A stretch of DNA of 64,000 nt from Leyella stercorea (GCF_021531655.1 NZ_JADYUF010000006.1:1-64000); one strand, 5' to 3'. Shown: positions 7,809-17,001, counted from the first letter of the stretch. Notes: generated by a model from the letters alone, not told the origin. Translations and numbers: made by a program.

Positions 7809-9284
7809 ATGAGACACCTTTTATTTATAATAGTATTCTTATCAAGCATATTGACGGCTGGCGCGCAGGAATTGCGCGTCAAGTCGTTCACACCCCTACC
7901 TATGGATCTTACAGCACGCAAGCAGCAACGTCTTGACTTGAACGGCAAGCCTTGCGCAATGCTTAAGATAATGGTAATGGACGACATTACCGATTGCAAT
8001 AAGTCTAACATCGGAGACATTGCGACAAGTGGCGTTATGAAACTCGTGTATTTGCCGAGTGTTGTAAGAAGCGTAACGCTCAATTTCAAGTATCATTATC
8101 CGCTCACCATAACCTTTGCTGATTATGGCGTGACTAAGCTCGAGGGCTGCGCAACCTACGAGTTGCGCCTTGTTGATGCCCTGCAGATGATGATGGAGAA
8201 TGGAAATGCAGCGCAGCCAGTAGGTGTACGTCAACCTTCACAGCATCAGACTGTTAATACACAATCTGCTTCCACGACAACCACAACAACACAGACCTCA
8301 GGTAACCAGAACGATAAGAAAGATGATGCTTCTAATCCTTTTTTGTTAAAATATTGGGAAAAGAGGGTGGCAGATAACAATAAGAAAAAAGAAGATGAAC
8401 GAAACCAGGCTGATGTGCTATATGAAAAAAAACAATATGGCGATGCCTTCAAACATTATATGTCTGCGGCTGAACTGAATGACATTTATTCTCAATACAA
8501 AGTTGGGTTCATGTATTATAATGGAGAAGGCGTTGCTAAGGATTTAGGCAAGGCTTCTGAATGGTTTCTTAAAGCTGCGAAACAAGGAAATTTAGATGCT
8601 CAGTATTCTGTAGGTGTTATGTACCATGAAGGAAAAGGACTGGCACAAGATTATCAGGAAGCATTAAAATGGTTAAACAAGGCTGCAGATAGTGGTTCTG
8701 CTGATGCACAATATAACCTTGGCTTTATGTATTCGCAAGGCCAAGGTGTAACGGCAGATTATGACATTGCATTTAAATGGTTTAGTAGGGCTGCTGAACA
8801 AGGCCAAACAGAAGCGCAATTTAGTGTCGGACTATCTTATTATGTAGGACTTGGTGTGGAGCAGGATTTCTCTAAGGCTCTCCAATGGTTTACCAAGGCT
8901 GCAAACAGTGGACATTCTGCTGCACAGAATAATGTAGGCTTTATGTATTATAAAGGCCAAGGTGTAAAATCTGACTATGTCGAGGCTTTAAAATGGTATC
9001 AAAAGGCTGTAGCCCAGAATAATCCGAACGGAATGGTAGGTATTGGCGATTGCTATATGTATGGCCAAGGAGTGAAGATGAACAAGGAAGAAGCTGTTAA
9101 ATGGTATAGTAAGGCTGCCGACTTGGGTAGTTATGAAGCAATATATAATCTGGGACAATGTTACGAGAATGGTTATGGTGTGGAAAAGAATGTTACCGCT
9201 GCTATATTTATGTATAAAAGGGGCATAGGTAATGATGAGTATTCCGACAAGTGCCGTGAAGCCTTAAAACGTCTTGGTTATTAA
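7809..9284 (+). CDS. Secreted Sel1-repeat protein, shared N-terminal module (paralog 1)
   Basis: A 491-residue secreted protein. After the signal peptide (ends near GAQE) come about 105 residues of a module shared with the next five genes: LRVKSFTPLPMDLTAR, then LNGKPCAMLKIMV, then YPLTITFADYG. A low-complexity Gln/Thr/Asn linker follows. The rest is about eight Sel1/TPR-like repeats of 36 residues (pattern GxxYxxGxGVxxDxxxAxxWFxKAA). Sel1 solenoids usually bind proteins. The N-terminal module resembles one I know in front of SUMF1 domains in Bacteroidales proteins (PEGA-like). Base composition turns AT-rich at about 8335, where the Sel1 part begins. It lies 12 bases after the kinase gene. 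Confidence 0.8.
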   Translation: MRHLLFIIVFLSSILTAGAQELRVKSFTPLPMDLTARKQQRLDLNGKPCAMLKIMVMDDITDCNKSNIGDIATSGVMKLVYLPSVVRSVTLNFKYHYPLTITFADYGVTKLEGCATYELRLVDALQMMMENGNAAQPVGVRQPSQHQTVNTQSASTTTTTTQTSGNQNDKKDDASNPFLLKYWEKRVADNNKKKEDERNQADVLYEKKQYGDAFKHYMSAAELNDIYSQYKVGFMYYNGEGVAKDLGKASEWFLKAAKQGNLDAQYSVGVMYHEGKGLAQDYQEALKWLNKAADSGSADAQYNLGFMYSQGQGVTADYDIAFKWFSRAAEQGQTEAQFSVGLSYYVGLGVEQDFSKALQWFTKAANSGHSAAQNNVGFMYYKGQGVKSDYVEALKWYQKAVAQNNPNGMVGIGDCYMYGQGVKMNKEEAVKWYSKAADLGSYEAIYNLGQCYENGYGVEKNVTAAIFMYKRGIGNDEYSDKCREALKRLGY

Positions 9285-9432
9285 TCATTACATCTGAAAC
9301 TCAATAATAATAAGAATATGAACAAGCTAAAGCTAACAATACTGTTCCTCTTTATGTCGTTGGCAGCATCAGCCCAGCGTCTTGCCGTTGAGTCGTTGAA
9401 GCTTCGACCTAACGATTTGAGTGCCCGTAATG
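9261..9432 (+). repeat. Duplicated gene-junction segment, copy 1
   Basis: The end of the Sel1 gene (ALKRLGY stop), the spacer and the first 110 or so bases of the next gene are nearly identical to 12664-12833. Coding sequence from about 9347 to 9716 is also nearly identical to 11342-11712. Confidence 0.85.
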
Positions 9433-10130
9433 TCAAGAACCAGCGCCATGACCTTAACGGCAAGCCGTGTGCATTGCTCAAGGTGATGGTGCTCGACGAC
9501 ATTACGAAGTGCAGTAGTGGCAATATTGGTGATATTGTGACCGAAGGACCGGTGAAATTGATATTCATAACATCAGCAACTCCCTCTATCGAACTGTCCT
9601 TCAAATATCATTATCCTCTCACTATCAACTTTGCCGATTATGGATATAAGCATCTCGAAGGCAACTCCACCTACGAGCTTAACCTCGTTGATGCTCAGCA
9701 GATGATGATGGGCAATGGCAATAGTCAGAATGCCAATACTGCACAACAAACTTCAACAGCGACTACAACACAAAATGTAGACAGAGGTAATGGTCGCAGT
9801 TTGAGAAGGGATGCAACTGGAACCAACTGGTCTGATTATGAGAATAATAAGTTGTCGCTATTCAAATATGGAGGATATAAAGACGGCAAGGAACTGAATA
9901 CGTTTTTCGGTTCAGGGGAATACATGCTCTTGCATAACGGTGTCTTGGAATGGAACGGCAGGCTGGACGGCGACACTAAGTATAACGCCAGAGTGTCGGG
10001 AAATGTGATTTACATTACACCGAAAGGTAAAGCACCGTCGTATGTGAAATGGATAAGGATAGAAAGAAGGGATGACAATGCGATTTTCACTTATGACAAT
10101 CTTGGAACATACAGATATTTAAGATTGTAG
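9318..10130 (+). CDS. Secreted protein with shared N-terminal module and unique C-terminus (paralog 2)
   Basis: A 270-residue secreted protein. The signal peptide ends at SAQ and is followed by the shared module (LAVESLKLRPNDLSAR ... HYPLTINFADYG ... LVDAQQMMMGNG). A short Asn/Gln/Thr linker leads to a C-terminal domain of about 100 residues (from YGGYKDGKEL to TYRYLRL) that I do not recognise and that no other paralog here carries. It begins 33 bases after paralog 1 and ends 3 bases before paralog 3. The first 370 bases are almost identical to paralog 4. Confidence 0.7.
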   Translation: MNKLKLTILFLFMSLAASAQRLAVESLKLRPNDLSARNVKNQRHDLNGKPCALLKVMVLDDITKCSSGNIGDIVTEGPVKLIFITSATPSIELSFKYHYPLTINFADYGYKHLEGNSTYELNLVDAQQMMMGNGNSQNANTAQQTSTATTTQNVDRGNGRSLRRDATGTNWSDYENNKLSLFKYGGYKDGKELNTFFGSGEYMLLHNGVLEWNGRLDGDTKYNARVSGNVIYITPKGKAPSYVKWIRIERRDDNAIFTYDNLGTYRYLRL

Positions 10131-10133
10131 ACT

Positions 10134-11288
10134 ATGAAGATATTGGTGATTGCGCTTTTTGCAATATTAGGATTGATTAATGCCTCAGCCCAAGAACTGC
10201 GCATAAAGTCGTTTGAGTCTTTGCCCACCGACCTTACAGCTCGCCGCCAACCACGTCAAGACTTGAACGGCAGGCAATGTGCGTTGTTGAAGGTACGTGT
10301 AACGGATGATATTGTAAGTTGTGAGGGAAGCATTGGCGATGCGGTAAATGAATGTATGGAGAAGCTGGTTTATGTCACGCCAGCGGCTCCGCATATTGTC
10401 ATGAAGTTCAAAAACCACTATCCGCTTAGGGTCGTCTTTGCCGATTATGGAGAGCGCACGCTGTCGGGCGGCACCACTTATGTGCTTACTATTGCAGACG
10501 AATCCGCATCAACTAAGGCTGCTTCAAATACAGGTAGACGTGAATTGTCTGCTGACGGCATAAGCGACCCAGTGTTGGCTAATATCGTTCGTAATATGGT
10601 GCGTGTAGACGGTGGAACATTCATTATGGGCAGCGACAACCGCAAGGCAACTGATGACGTGAAGAACCAGCACAGCGTCACTCTCTCCGATTTCTATATT
10701 TGCAAATATGAGGTTACGCAGGAGGAGTGGCAAGCTGTAATGGGGCGTAATCCGTCGGCTCACAACTTTGTTGATGTCACCTCTTATCCGGTTGATAATG
10801 TTAGTTGGGACGATTGTCAGGAGTTCATCTCCAAACTGAACGCCCTTACAGGCATGACATTCCGTTTGCCTACTGAGGCGGAATGGGAATACGCTGCACG
10901 TGGTGGCAACAAGAGTAAGGGCTACGACTATGCAGGAAGTGCCAAGATAGATGATGTTGCGTGGTACTGGAGCAAGTCGGCTGCAATAAAGAGTGCAGTA
11001 TCGGGCAATGCCTATTCGCATCCCGTTGGTGGTAAACAACCCAATGAACTTGGTCTGTACGATATGTCGGGCAATGCTTATGAGTGGTGTGCCGACTGGT
11101 GGGAGCCGTATGGCTTGCGCGCGCAAACCAATCCTAAAGGTCCTACCGAAGGCACATGGCGTTGCAAGCGTGGAGGCAGTTGGGATAGCGTGAAGGGCGA
11201 TTGCTATGTTTGGACGCGTGGATATGAATATCCGCACGGACGTATGAACTATCTCGGATTAAGGCTTGCAATGAGTGTCGGTCAGTAA
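10134..11288 (+). CDS. Secreted SUMF1/FGE-fold protein with shared N-terminal module (paralog 3)
   Basis: A 384-residue secreted protein. The shared module (about 20-125) is followed by a SUMF1 (formylglycine-generating enzyme-like) domain from about 150 to the end. Signatures are MVRVDGGTFIMGSDN, YEVTQEEWQAVMG, RLPTEAEWEYAARGG, GLYDMSGNAYEWCADW and RGGSWD, with LGLRLA near the C-terminus. No sulfatase lies nearby, so true formylglycine generation is unlikely; many Bacteroidales SUMF1-like proteins have other or unknown roles. It shows that the common N-terminal module is combined with quite different C-terminal domains within one operon. Confidence 0.85.
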   Translation: MKILVIALFAILGLINASAQELRIKSFESLPTDLTARRQPRQDLNGRQCALLKVRVTDDIVSCEGSIGDAVNECMEKLVYVTPAAPHIVMKFKNHYPLRVVFADYGERTLSGGTTYVLTIADESASTKAASNTGRRELSADGISDPVLANIVRNMVRVDGGTFIMGSDNRKATDDVKNQHSVTLSDFYICKYEVTQEEWQAVMGRNPSAHNFVDVTSYPVDNVSWDDCQEFISKLNALTGMTFRLPTEAEWEYAARGGNKSKGYDYAGSAKIDDVAWYWSKSAAIKSAVSGNAYSHPVGGKQPNELGLYDMSGNAYEWCADWWEPYGLRAQTNPKGPTEGTWRCKRGGSWDSVKGDCYVWTRGYEYPHGRMNYLGLRLAMSVGQ

Positions 11289-11313
11289 TCTATTATTATA
11301 TTTTATGAGTTTT

Positions 11314-12687
11314 ATGAATAGAATCAAGTTGATATTTTTATTCCTCTTTATGTCGTTGGCAGCATCAGCCCAGCGTCTTGCCGTTGAGTCGTTGAAGCTT
11401 CGACCTAACGACTTAAGTGCCCGTAATGTCAAGAACCAGCGCCATGACCTTAACGGCAAGCCGTGTGCATTGTTGAAGGTGATGGTGCTTGATGATATTA
11501 CGAAGTGTAGTAGCGGCAACATAGGTGATATTGTGACCGAAGGACCGGTAAAGCTGATATACATAACATCAGCAACTCCCTCTATCGAACTGTCCTTCCA
11601 GTATCATTATCCCCTCACTATTAACTTCGCCGACTACGGATACAAGCATCTCGAAGGCAACTCCACCTACGAGCTTAACCTCGTTGATGCCATGCAGATG
11701 ATGATGGGGAATGGCGTACAAAAGATAGAATCTACAACTGAAACTAAAGTAGAGGCAAAGACAGAACCTAAGCCGGAAGTCAAGACAGAACCTGATACAG
11801 AAGTAAAAACGGAGCCCAGTTCGACTCCAAATGTTTCACATCGTAATAGTATCTATACGCCAGCGGAAAATATATTTGAACAGTCTGTTGAGGCAGAAAA
11901 AGCTAAAGACTATGACAAGGCATTTAAGTTATGCAAGAAGGCTGCTGTTGCTGGTAATCCTCGTGCACAAGATAATCTCGCCTATTATTATGAAAAAGGC
12001 ATGGGTTGTAAGGCTGATGTCAAGAAAGCTTGGGAATGGTACAATAAGGCTATTGTTAGTGGTTATGGACCAGCTGCTTTTACTTTGGGGTACTATTATG
12101 AAGAAGGCAATGGTATAACAGTAAAGGATGCAGCGTCTGCTTATAAGTATTACAAGATAGGTGCTGATTTAGGAGACAGAAATGCAATGTCGGCTTTGGC
12201 GCGTTGTTACCTAAATGGAATAGGAACAGCATTTGATATAGACAAGGGTTTGTCCATACGTAAGGCATTGGCTGAGGATGAAACGGATGGATTTCAAGCA
12301 TATCTTATTGGTGCTCATTATTGTTATTCTGGTGATCTTATTTATTATCGTATAAATCATAAACTTCCAGATAAGAGCCTGGATGATCCCGTTGAGGGAA
12401 TGAAATGGTTTCGTAAATCAGCTCAACAAAACAATCCTGATGCAATGGAGGCGCTTGGTGAATTATACAAGGATGGTAAAGGTGTAGCAATGAATAAGCA
12501 GGAAGCTGTGAAATGGTTTCGCAAAGCTGCCGACTTAGGTAATGGTGTTGCTATGTGGAATTTAGGACGCTGCTACGAAGAAGGTGAAGGCGTAGAAAAG
12601 AGCATTGATCAAGCCGTTTACTGGTACAAGAAAGGTGCAGACAAGGACATTAATTGCAAGCAAGCCTTAAAACGCCTTGGTTATTAA
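11314..12687 (+). CDS. Secreted Sel1-repeat protein with shared N-terminal module (paralog 4)
   Basis: A protein of about 457 residues. The start is set at ATG 11314 (MNRIKLIFLF) by similarity to paralogs 2 and 5; ATG 11305 is an alternative. The signal peptide and shared module are nearly identical, even in DNA, to paralog 2. A linker rich in TE/KTEP repeats (about 135-170) connects to around seven Sel1 repeats and the same ending as paralog 1 (ALKRLGY). The Sel1 part is clearly more AT-rich than the N-terminal part. This suggests that conserved 5' ends have been exchanged or converted between paralogs while the C-termini diverged. Confidence 0.8.
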   Translation: MNRIKLIFLFLFMSLAASAQRLAVESLKLRPNDLSARNVKNQRHDLNGKPCALLKVMVLDDITKCSSGNIGDIVTEGPVKLIYITSATPSIELSFQYHYPLTINFADYGYKHLEGNSTYELNLVDAMQMMMGNGVQKIESTTETKVEAKTEPKPEVKTEPDTEVKTEPSSTPNVSHRNSIYTPAENIFEQSVEAEKAKDYDKAFKLCKKAAVAGNPRAQDNLAYYYEKGMGCKADVKKAWEWYNKAIVSGYGPAAFTLGYYYEEGNGITVKDAASAYKYYKIGADLGDRNAMSALARCYLNGIGTAFDIDKGLSIRKALAEDETDGFQAYLIGAHYCYSGDLIYYRINHKLPDKSLDDPVEGMKWFRKSAQQNNPDAMEALGELYKDGKGVAMNKQEAVKWFRKAADLGNGVAMWNLGRCYEEGEGVEKSIDQAVYWYKKGADKDINCKQALKRLGY

Positions 12688-12833
12688 TCATTACATCTGA
12701 AACTCTATAATAATAAGAATATGGACAAGCTAAAGCTAACAATATTGTTCCTCTTCATGTCGTTGGCAGCATCAGCCCAACGCCTTGCCGTCGAGTCGTT
12801 GAAGCTTCGCCCCAACGACTTGAGTGCCCGTAA
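12664..12833 (+). repeat. Duplicated gene-junction segment, copy 2
   Basis: Near-identical copy of 9261-9432: the last codons of a Sel1 gene, the spacer TCATTACATCTGAAACTC plus the following AT-rich bases, and the first codons of the next paralog. Confidence 0.85.
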
Positions 12834-14307
12834 GAGTCCGCGTGTGGATCTTAACGGCAAACAGTGTGCATTGATTAAGGTGATGGTAATGGACGACATA
12901 ACTGCATGCAGTTGGAAGATAGGTAATGTAGAAAACAAAGGAATCGTAAAGTTTATTTATGTTACAACAACAACGTCTTCTATAGAATTGTCTTTCAGTA
13001 AACACAATTCTATAGTTGTTGATTTTGCCAAATATGGAATACCAAAACTTGACGAAGCGAGCACATACGACCTGATGTTGGTTGAGGATGTGTTGTCTGC
13101 CAAGCAAAGCGATAAGCAGAGTGTAAAGGAAGAGGAAGTGCTTATAGATGGTAAAGACAGACATTATACCCAGTCTGAACTTGCCAGTATGAAGTTGAAA
13201 TTTGAAATAGCCCAAAAAAGGAGCTATAATAATCAAAGAGCCTTAGCAGATGCTTCATTCAAGAATCTTGCTGCCAAGGGATATGTGCCGGCATATAGTT
13301 ATGCTGCAAACGCTTGGTCAGATAATGATTCGTTGTACGAGTATTATGGAATGAAGGCTTTGTCTAATTCTGAAGGAAAATGGCTTGGTATAGCACTGGG
13401 TGATCGTTATAAGAAGAAAGGTGATTATAAGAAAGCGTTCGTCTGTTATGATGCGGCTAAAGGATCAAGGACTGAAGAATCGTATTACAATATGGGTGTT
13501 CTCTACGAGAATGGTTTGGGTGTAGATAAAGACATTGAGAAAGCGAAGGAGTATTATAGACAATCTTTTATGGCAGCACTAGGCGGTATGGAATATTCTG
13601 ACGGCTATAGAGCCTACAAGCGCCTTGCTGGTGGTAATGTTTTTGATGCCTCGCTTTTTAAGGATGCTGATGAGGCTGATTTGGCTGGTCTTTCACCAGA
13701 GGAAATTCATAGAAAGGGACGCCATTATGAAGATGGCTTTATAGAGAAAAGAGATCCATACAAGGCATTTGCCTTTTATAAGGCAGCAGCCGATAGGGGA
13801 GTGCCAGATGCCATGGAAAGCATAGCAAAGATGTATAAGAACCCGCTTTATGGATTAAAAGATACTGTCAAGGCAAACTATTATTTGACTAAGCGATTTG
13901 AGTATTACGAGGCTAAGGTCGCTCAAAATGAAGTTGAGGCTTTTAGTACTTTGGCTGGTTTGTATGAATATGGGAATGGTGTAGCCAAAGATATGGCAAA
14001 GGCAAAGGACCTTTATCTGCGTGGTGCAAATCTCGGTAGCAGTCATTGTCACTATTGTTTGGCTGAGATATTAAAGCGTGAAGACAAACCGAAGGAAGCC
14101 TTCCAACACTATAAGACAGCAGCCGAGATGGGGCATGGAAATGCTATGTACAGTCTTGCGCATTGTTATAAGGATGCATACGGTACAGAGGCAGATGATA
14201 ATATGTATGTTTATTGGCTGAAGGAAACATGCAAAACCTCATATTATCTGAAAGACAAAGCAAAGAGTGAACTCCGGAAGTTAGGTGTTTCCATTGATGG
14301 AAAATAA
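12721..14307 (+). CDS. Secreted Sel1-repeat protein with shared N-terminal module (paralog 5)
   Basis: A 528-residue secreted protein with the same signal peptide as paralogs 2 and 4. The N-terminal module is more diverged after residue 60 (SIELSFSKHNSIVVDFAKYG in place of the usual HYPLTI.FADYG). The remaining 380 residues are irregular Sel1/TPR repeats (for example YYNMGVLYENGLGVDKDIEKA and LAGLYEYGNGVAKDMAKA). It resembles paralog 6 along its whole length. It is 33 bases downstream of paralog 4 and 31 bases upstream of paralog 6. Confidence 0.78.
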   Translation: MDKLKLTILFLFMSLAASAQRLAVESLKLRPNDLSARKSPRVDLNGKQCALIKVMVMDDITACSWKIGNVENKGIVKFIYVTTTTSSIELSFSKHNSIVVDFAKYGIPKLDEASTYDLMLVEDVLSAKQSDKQSVKEEEVLIDGKDRHYTQSELASMKLKFEIAQKRSYNNQRALADASFKNLAAKGYVPAYSYAANAWSDNDSLYEYYGMKALSNSEGKWLGIALGDRYKKKGDYKKAFVCYDAAKGSRTEESYYNMGVLYENGLGVDKDIEKAKEYYRQSFMAALGGMEYSDGYRAYKRLAGGNVFDASLFKDADEADLAGLSPEEIHRKGRHYEDGFIEKRDPYKAFAFYKAAADRGVPDAMESIAKMYKNPLYGLKDTVKANYYLTKRFEYYEAKVAQNEVEAFSTLAGLYEYGNGVAKDMAKAKDLYLRGANLGSSHCHYCLAEILKREDKPKEAFQHYKTAAEMGHGNAMYSLAHCYKDAYGTEADDNMYVYWLKETCKTSYYLKDKAKSELRKLGVSIDGK

Positions 14308-14338
14308 AAGAAATGACAAAAAGTAATATTTGAAGTTT

Positions 14339-15973
14339 ATGTCAAAACATACGTTATTTATAATATTGTTTCTGTTTGAGACGTTGATGCTCAATGCACA
14401 GAAACTCACAGTGGAGTCGTTGAGAAAGTCGCCGGCTGGAAATAGTGCTCATACCGAAATGAGAACCGACCTGAACGGCAAGGCGTGTGCTTTGCTGAGA
14501 GTTTCCGTGTCAGACGATATCGTATCTTGCAGCAATGGCAATATAGGTGATGTCGTTGTTGAAGGTCAAACCAAACTGTTGTATATCACATCGGTGACCC
14601 CATTTATTGAATTGTCGTTTAAGAATCATTTTCCACTGTCAATCAACTTCATTGATTACGGATTCAAGCATCTTGAAAGTGGTGCCACCTTTGATTTGGT
14701 GCTTGTTGAGCCAAAACTGGCTGCCGGTATAAATAGTAACGGTGGACTTAACATACAGGACGAAAAGACAATAGCTCTGAAGAAAAAGGTGGACAATATC
14801 CTTGCTGGTGCAATCAGGTATTCGGCAGTAGAACTGAATAAGATGAAGACAAGGTATGAAAATGTCAAGCAAAAAAGTATTAGCAATTGGACTGAGGAGG
14901 ATGAAGTGACAATCAAGGATTTGGCTTCAAAGGGTTATGTCCCGTCCTTTGCTTATGCTGCATTAGTCTATAGTAGAGATGGAAATCTGGATTTGTTTGA
15001 ATATTTCGGTCTTAAGGCGTTGTCTGAAGCTGGAGGAAGCTGGATAGGCTATAATCTTGGCAACCATTACAAGAAAAAGAATGATTTTGAAAAGGCCCGT
15101 ATCTGCTATGAGGCATCAGTCAATTCCAATTGGAGAGAGCATTCCTGCTATGAACTCGCCCTTTTGTACGAAAATGGCAATGGCGTAACAAAGGATTTGG
15201 AAAAGGCAAAAGAGTATTTAAAGAAATCGTTTCTCTCAGCCTCCTTTTCCATCGAGTATTCCGAAGCCTACCGTGAGTATAAGCGGTTGGGTGGCAGGAG
15301 CATATATGACCCTACACTCTTTAAGGATGCCGAGGCAAAAGACCTTGTAGGTTTGACTCCACAGAAAATGTATGAAGAGGGGAATAAGTATTTTGAGAAT
15401 GCTGCATACAAGAAATCTCCATACAAAGGCTTCGGACTGTTGAAGGCTGCAGCGCAGCGTGGCGTGCCTGAAGCTATGTTTCGTCTTAGTTCTATTTACA
15501 AGAATGAAATTTATGGGTTGAATGATACGGCGATGGCTAACAAATATCTTGCAGAACGTGTTCGTTGTTATGAAGACAGAGTGGCTAAGGGAGATGTCGG
15601 GGCATATAGCGACCTTGCCTATATCTATAGCTATGGAGTAGGTGTTAGTGCAAATAAAGAAAAATCCAATGATTTGTATCGTCAGGGTGCTGAGCATGGC
15701 AACAGTTATTGCTGCTTTAGATATGCTGAAATCTTAAGCTCTGAAAAAAAGGACACTGAAGCCTTCGCTTATTATAAGATAGCTGCAGAGAAAGGAAATG
15801 TAGATGCTATGTATGAACTGTCTCATTGCTATCTATATGGAAAAGGTACCGATGCCGACGACGAACAATATCTGTATTGGCTGAAGAAAGTGGTAAAGGG
15901 AAACTATCACTTTATAGATAAAGACCCTAAAAGAGAACTTGAGGATTTGGGCATTTCTGTCAACGATTTGTAG
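14339..15973 (+). CDS. Secreted Sel1-repeat protein with shared N-terminal module (paralog 6)
   Basis: A 544-residue secreted protein. ATG 14339 gives a clean signal peptide (MSKHTLFIILFLF ... LNAQ); an upstream TTG at 14330 is less likely. The shared module (LTVESLRKSPAGNSAH ... HFPLSINFIDYG) is followed by Sel1 repeats matching paralog 5, for example YELALLYENGNGVTKDLEKA and YSDLAYIYSYGVGVSANKEK. It is the last member of the six-gene tandem family. A 22-bp-period palindrome array starts 21 bases after its stop. Confidence 0.78.
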   Translation: MSKHTLFIILFLFETLMLNAQKLTVESLRKSPAGNSAHTEMRTDLNGKACALLRVSVSDDIVSCSNGNIGDVVVEGQTKLLYITSVTPFIELSFKNHFPLSINFIDYGFKHLESGATFDLVLVEPKLAAGINSNGGLNIQDEKTIALKKKVDNILAGAIRYSAVELNKMKTRYENVKQKSISNWTEEDEVTIKDLASKGYVPSFAYAALVYSRDGNLDLFEYFGLKALSEAGGSWIGYNLGNHYKKKNDFEKARICYEASVNSNWREHSCYELALLYENGNGVTKDLEKAKEYLKKSFLSASFSIEYSEAYREYKRLGGRSIYDPTLFKDAEAKDLVGLTPQKMYEEGNKYFENAAYKKSPYKGFGLLKAAAQRGVPEAMFRLSSIYKNEIYGLNDTAMANKYLAERVRCYEDRVAKGDVGAYSDLAYIYSYGVGVSANKEKSNDLYRQGAEHGNSYCCFRYAEILSSEKKDTEAFAYYKIAAEKGNVDAMYELSHCYLYGKGTDADDEQYLYWLKKVVKGNYHFIDKDPKRELEDLGISVNDL

Positions 15974-15994
15974 AGCTAATTCCTTCTTTTTCCA

Positions 15995-16098
15995 AAAAGG
16001 ACTCCTTTTGCCCTCCAAAAGTACCCCTTTTGCCTCGTAAAAGGACTCCTTTTGCACTCCAAAACGAATCCTTTTGCAAGCCAAAAGGACTACATTTA
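15995..16098. repeat. Array A: five palindromic units at exact 22-bp spacing
   Basis: Units start at 15995, 16017, 16039, 16061 and 16083, exactly 22 bp apart. The consensus is AAAAGGACTCCTTTT, a perfect 15-bp palindrome around a central C, followed by GC and a variable 5-bp spacer. Units 2 and 4 are degenerate and the last reads AAAAGGACTACATTT. It ends 19 bases before the PP2C start codon. The 22-bp period shifts reading frame at each unit, so it is not a protein repeat. A sister array is at 38092-38195. Confidence 0.9.
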
Positions 16099-16117
16099 GA
16101 AATTAACTGTTATTTTT

Positions 16118-16996
16118 ATGAAGATAAGTATAAATCAACCATACGGCTACACGCAGATTGGACAGCGTAAGGGCCAGCAGGATTCGATAGCTCCGCAGGC
16201 TGCCGATACAGCTACACGGTGCTTCGTTGTGTGTGATGGAGTAGGCGGACTGGAGCGTGGTGAGGTAGCGAGTGCTCTTGTAGCCGAGACCGTTGAGCGG
16301 ATGGTTGAGGAGACTCTTGCCGATGGCGGCACATTCGGTGTAGCCGAACTGCAGCGAGTATTGTGCCGGGCCTACGACTGTCTGTACGACAACCGCAGCG
16401 TGAGCCACCACATGGCTACCACGCTTGCCATGATGGTAATGACCGGTAGGGGAGTGCTTGTGGCTCATATAGGCGACAGCCCGATACTGCAATTGCGACC
16501 TCACGAGGGAACAATTTTCCGCACGTCCGACCACTCGCTTGTGGCTGAAATGGTGGCACGAGGCGACATAACTGCCGAGGATGCTCTGCAACATCCGCAA
16601 CGCAACATCATAACACGCTGCATGTTTGTGCCCGACCGCCAACGTCGCATATCTCAGGCTACTGTCGATATGATTGCCGACGTGCGTCCTGGCGATGTGT
16701 TCCTATTGTGCAGCGACGGCGTTAACGGTGCCGTGAGCGAGGAATACTTGGCCCGACTGCTTACTGCCGACGACCTTACGCTGCAGCAGAAGGGCGAACT
16801 CTTGCAGCAGCAGACTGCCGACAGCCACGACAACAATACGGCGTGGATAGTGGAGGTGGCTGATGTGGAGCACGAGGAGGGCGACCCTACGGTCAATTCT
16901 ACGTGCGAGACGGCTATAGATAGCGTCTTCGACGACAACGATTCCATTGCCGACAGAATCAGACGCTGGTGGAAAGACGTCACGTCGAAGTGGTAG
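16118..16996 (+). CDS. PP2C-family Ser/Thr protein phosphatase
   Basis: A 292-residue soluble PP2C (PPM) phosphatase. The metal-binding residues are in place: QQDS at 20-23, VVCDGVGG at 37-44, HIGDSP near 116, LLCSDGVNG near 194 and HDNNTAW near 242. A short acidic C-terminal tail follows the catalytic domain. The family removes phosphate from Ser/Thr using two Mn/Mg ions. Being in the same strand and locus as the kinase and FHA proteins, it is the obvious eraser for kinase targets. Array A lies immediately upstream in the would-be leader. Confidence 0.9.
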   Translation: MKISINQPYGYTQIGQRKGQQDSIAPQAADTATRCFVVCDGVGGLERGEVASALVAETVERMVEETLADGGTFGVAELQRVLCRAYDCLYDNRSVSHHMATTLAMMVMTGRGVLVAHIGDSPILQLRPHEGTIFRTSDHSLVAEMVARGDITAEDALQHPQRNIITRCMFVPDRQRRISQATVDMIADVRPGDVFLLCSDGVNGAVSEEYLARLLTADDLTLQQKGELLQQQTADSHDNNTAWIVEVADVEHEEGDPTVNSTCETAIDSVFDDNDSIADRIRRWWKDVTSKW

Positions 16997-17001
16997 AGTG
17001 T

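Noticed and set aside
15833..16084. Minus-strand 83-codon ORF across array A
   Set aside because: It is the back of the Sel1 gene and the 22-bp array; the period of 22 is not a multiple of 3, so the repeat cannot be coding.
15995..16098. CRISPR array
   Set aside because: Palindromes are conserved but spacers are only 5-7 bp, and there are no cas genes; the period of 22 bp is far too short.
3918..16996. Type VI secretion post-translational control cluster
   Set aside because: Kinase, phosphatase and FHA genes are present, but no sheath, Hcp, VgrG, ClpV or membrane-complex gene is found in the window.
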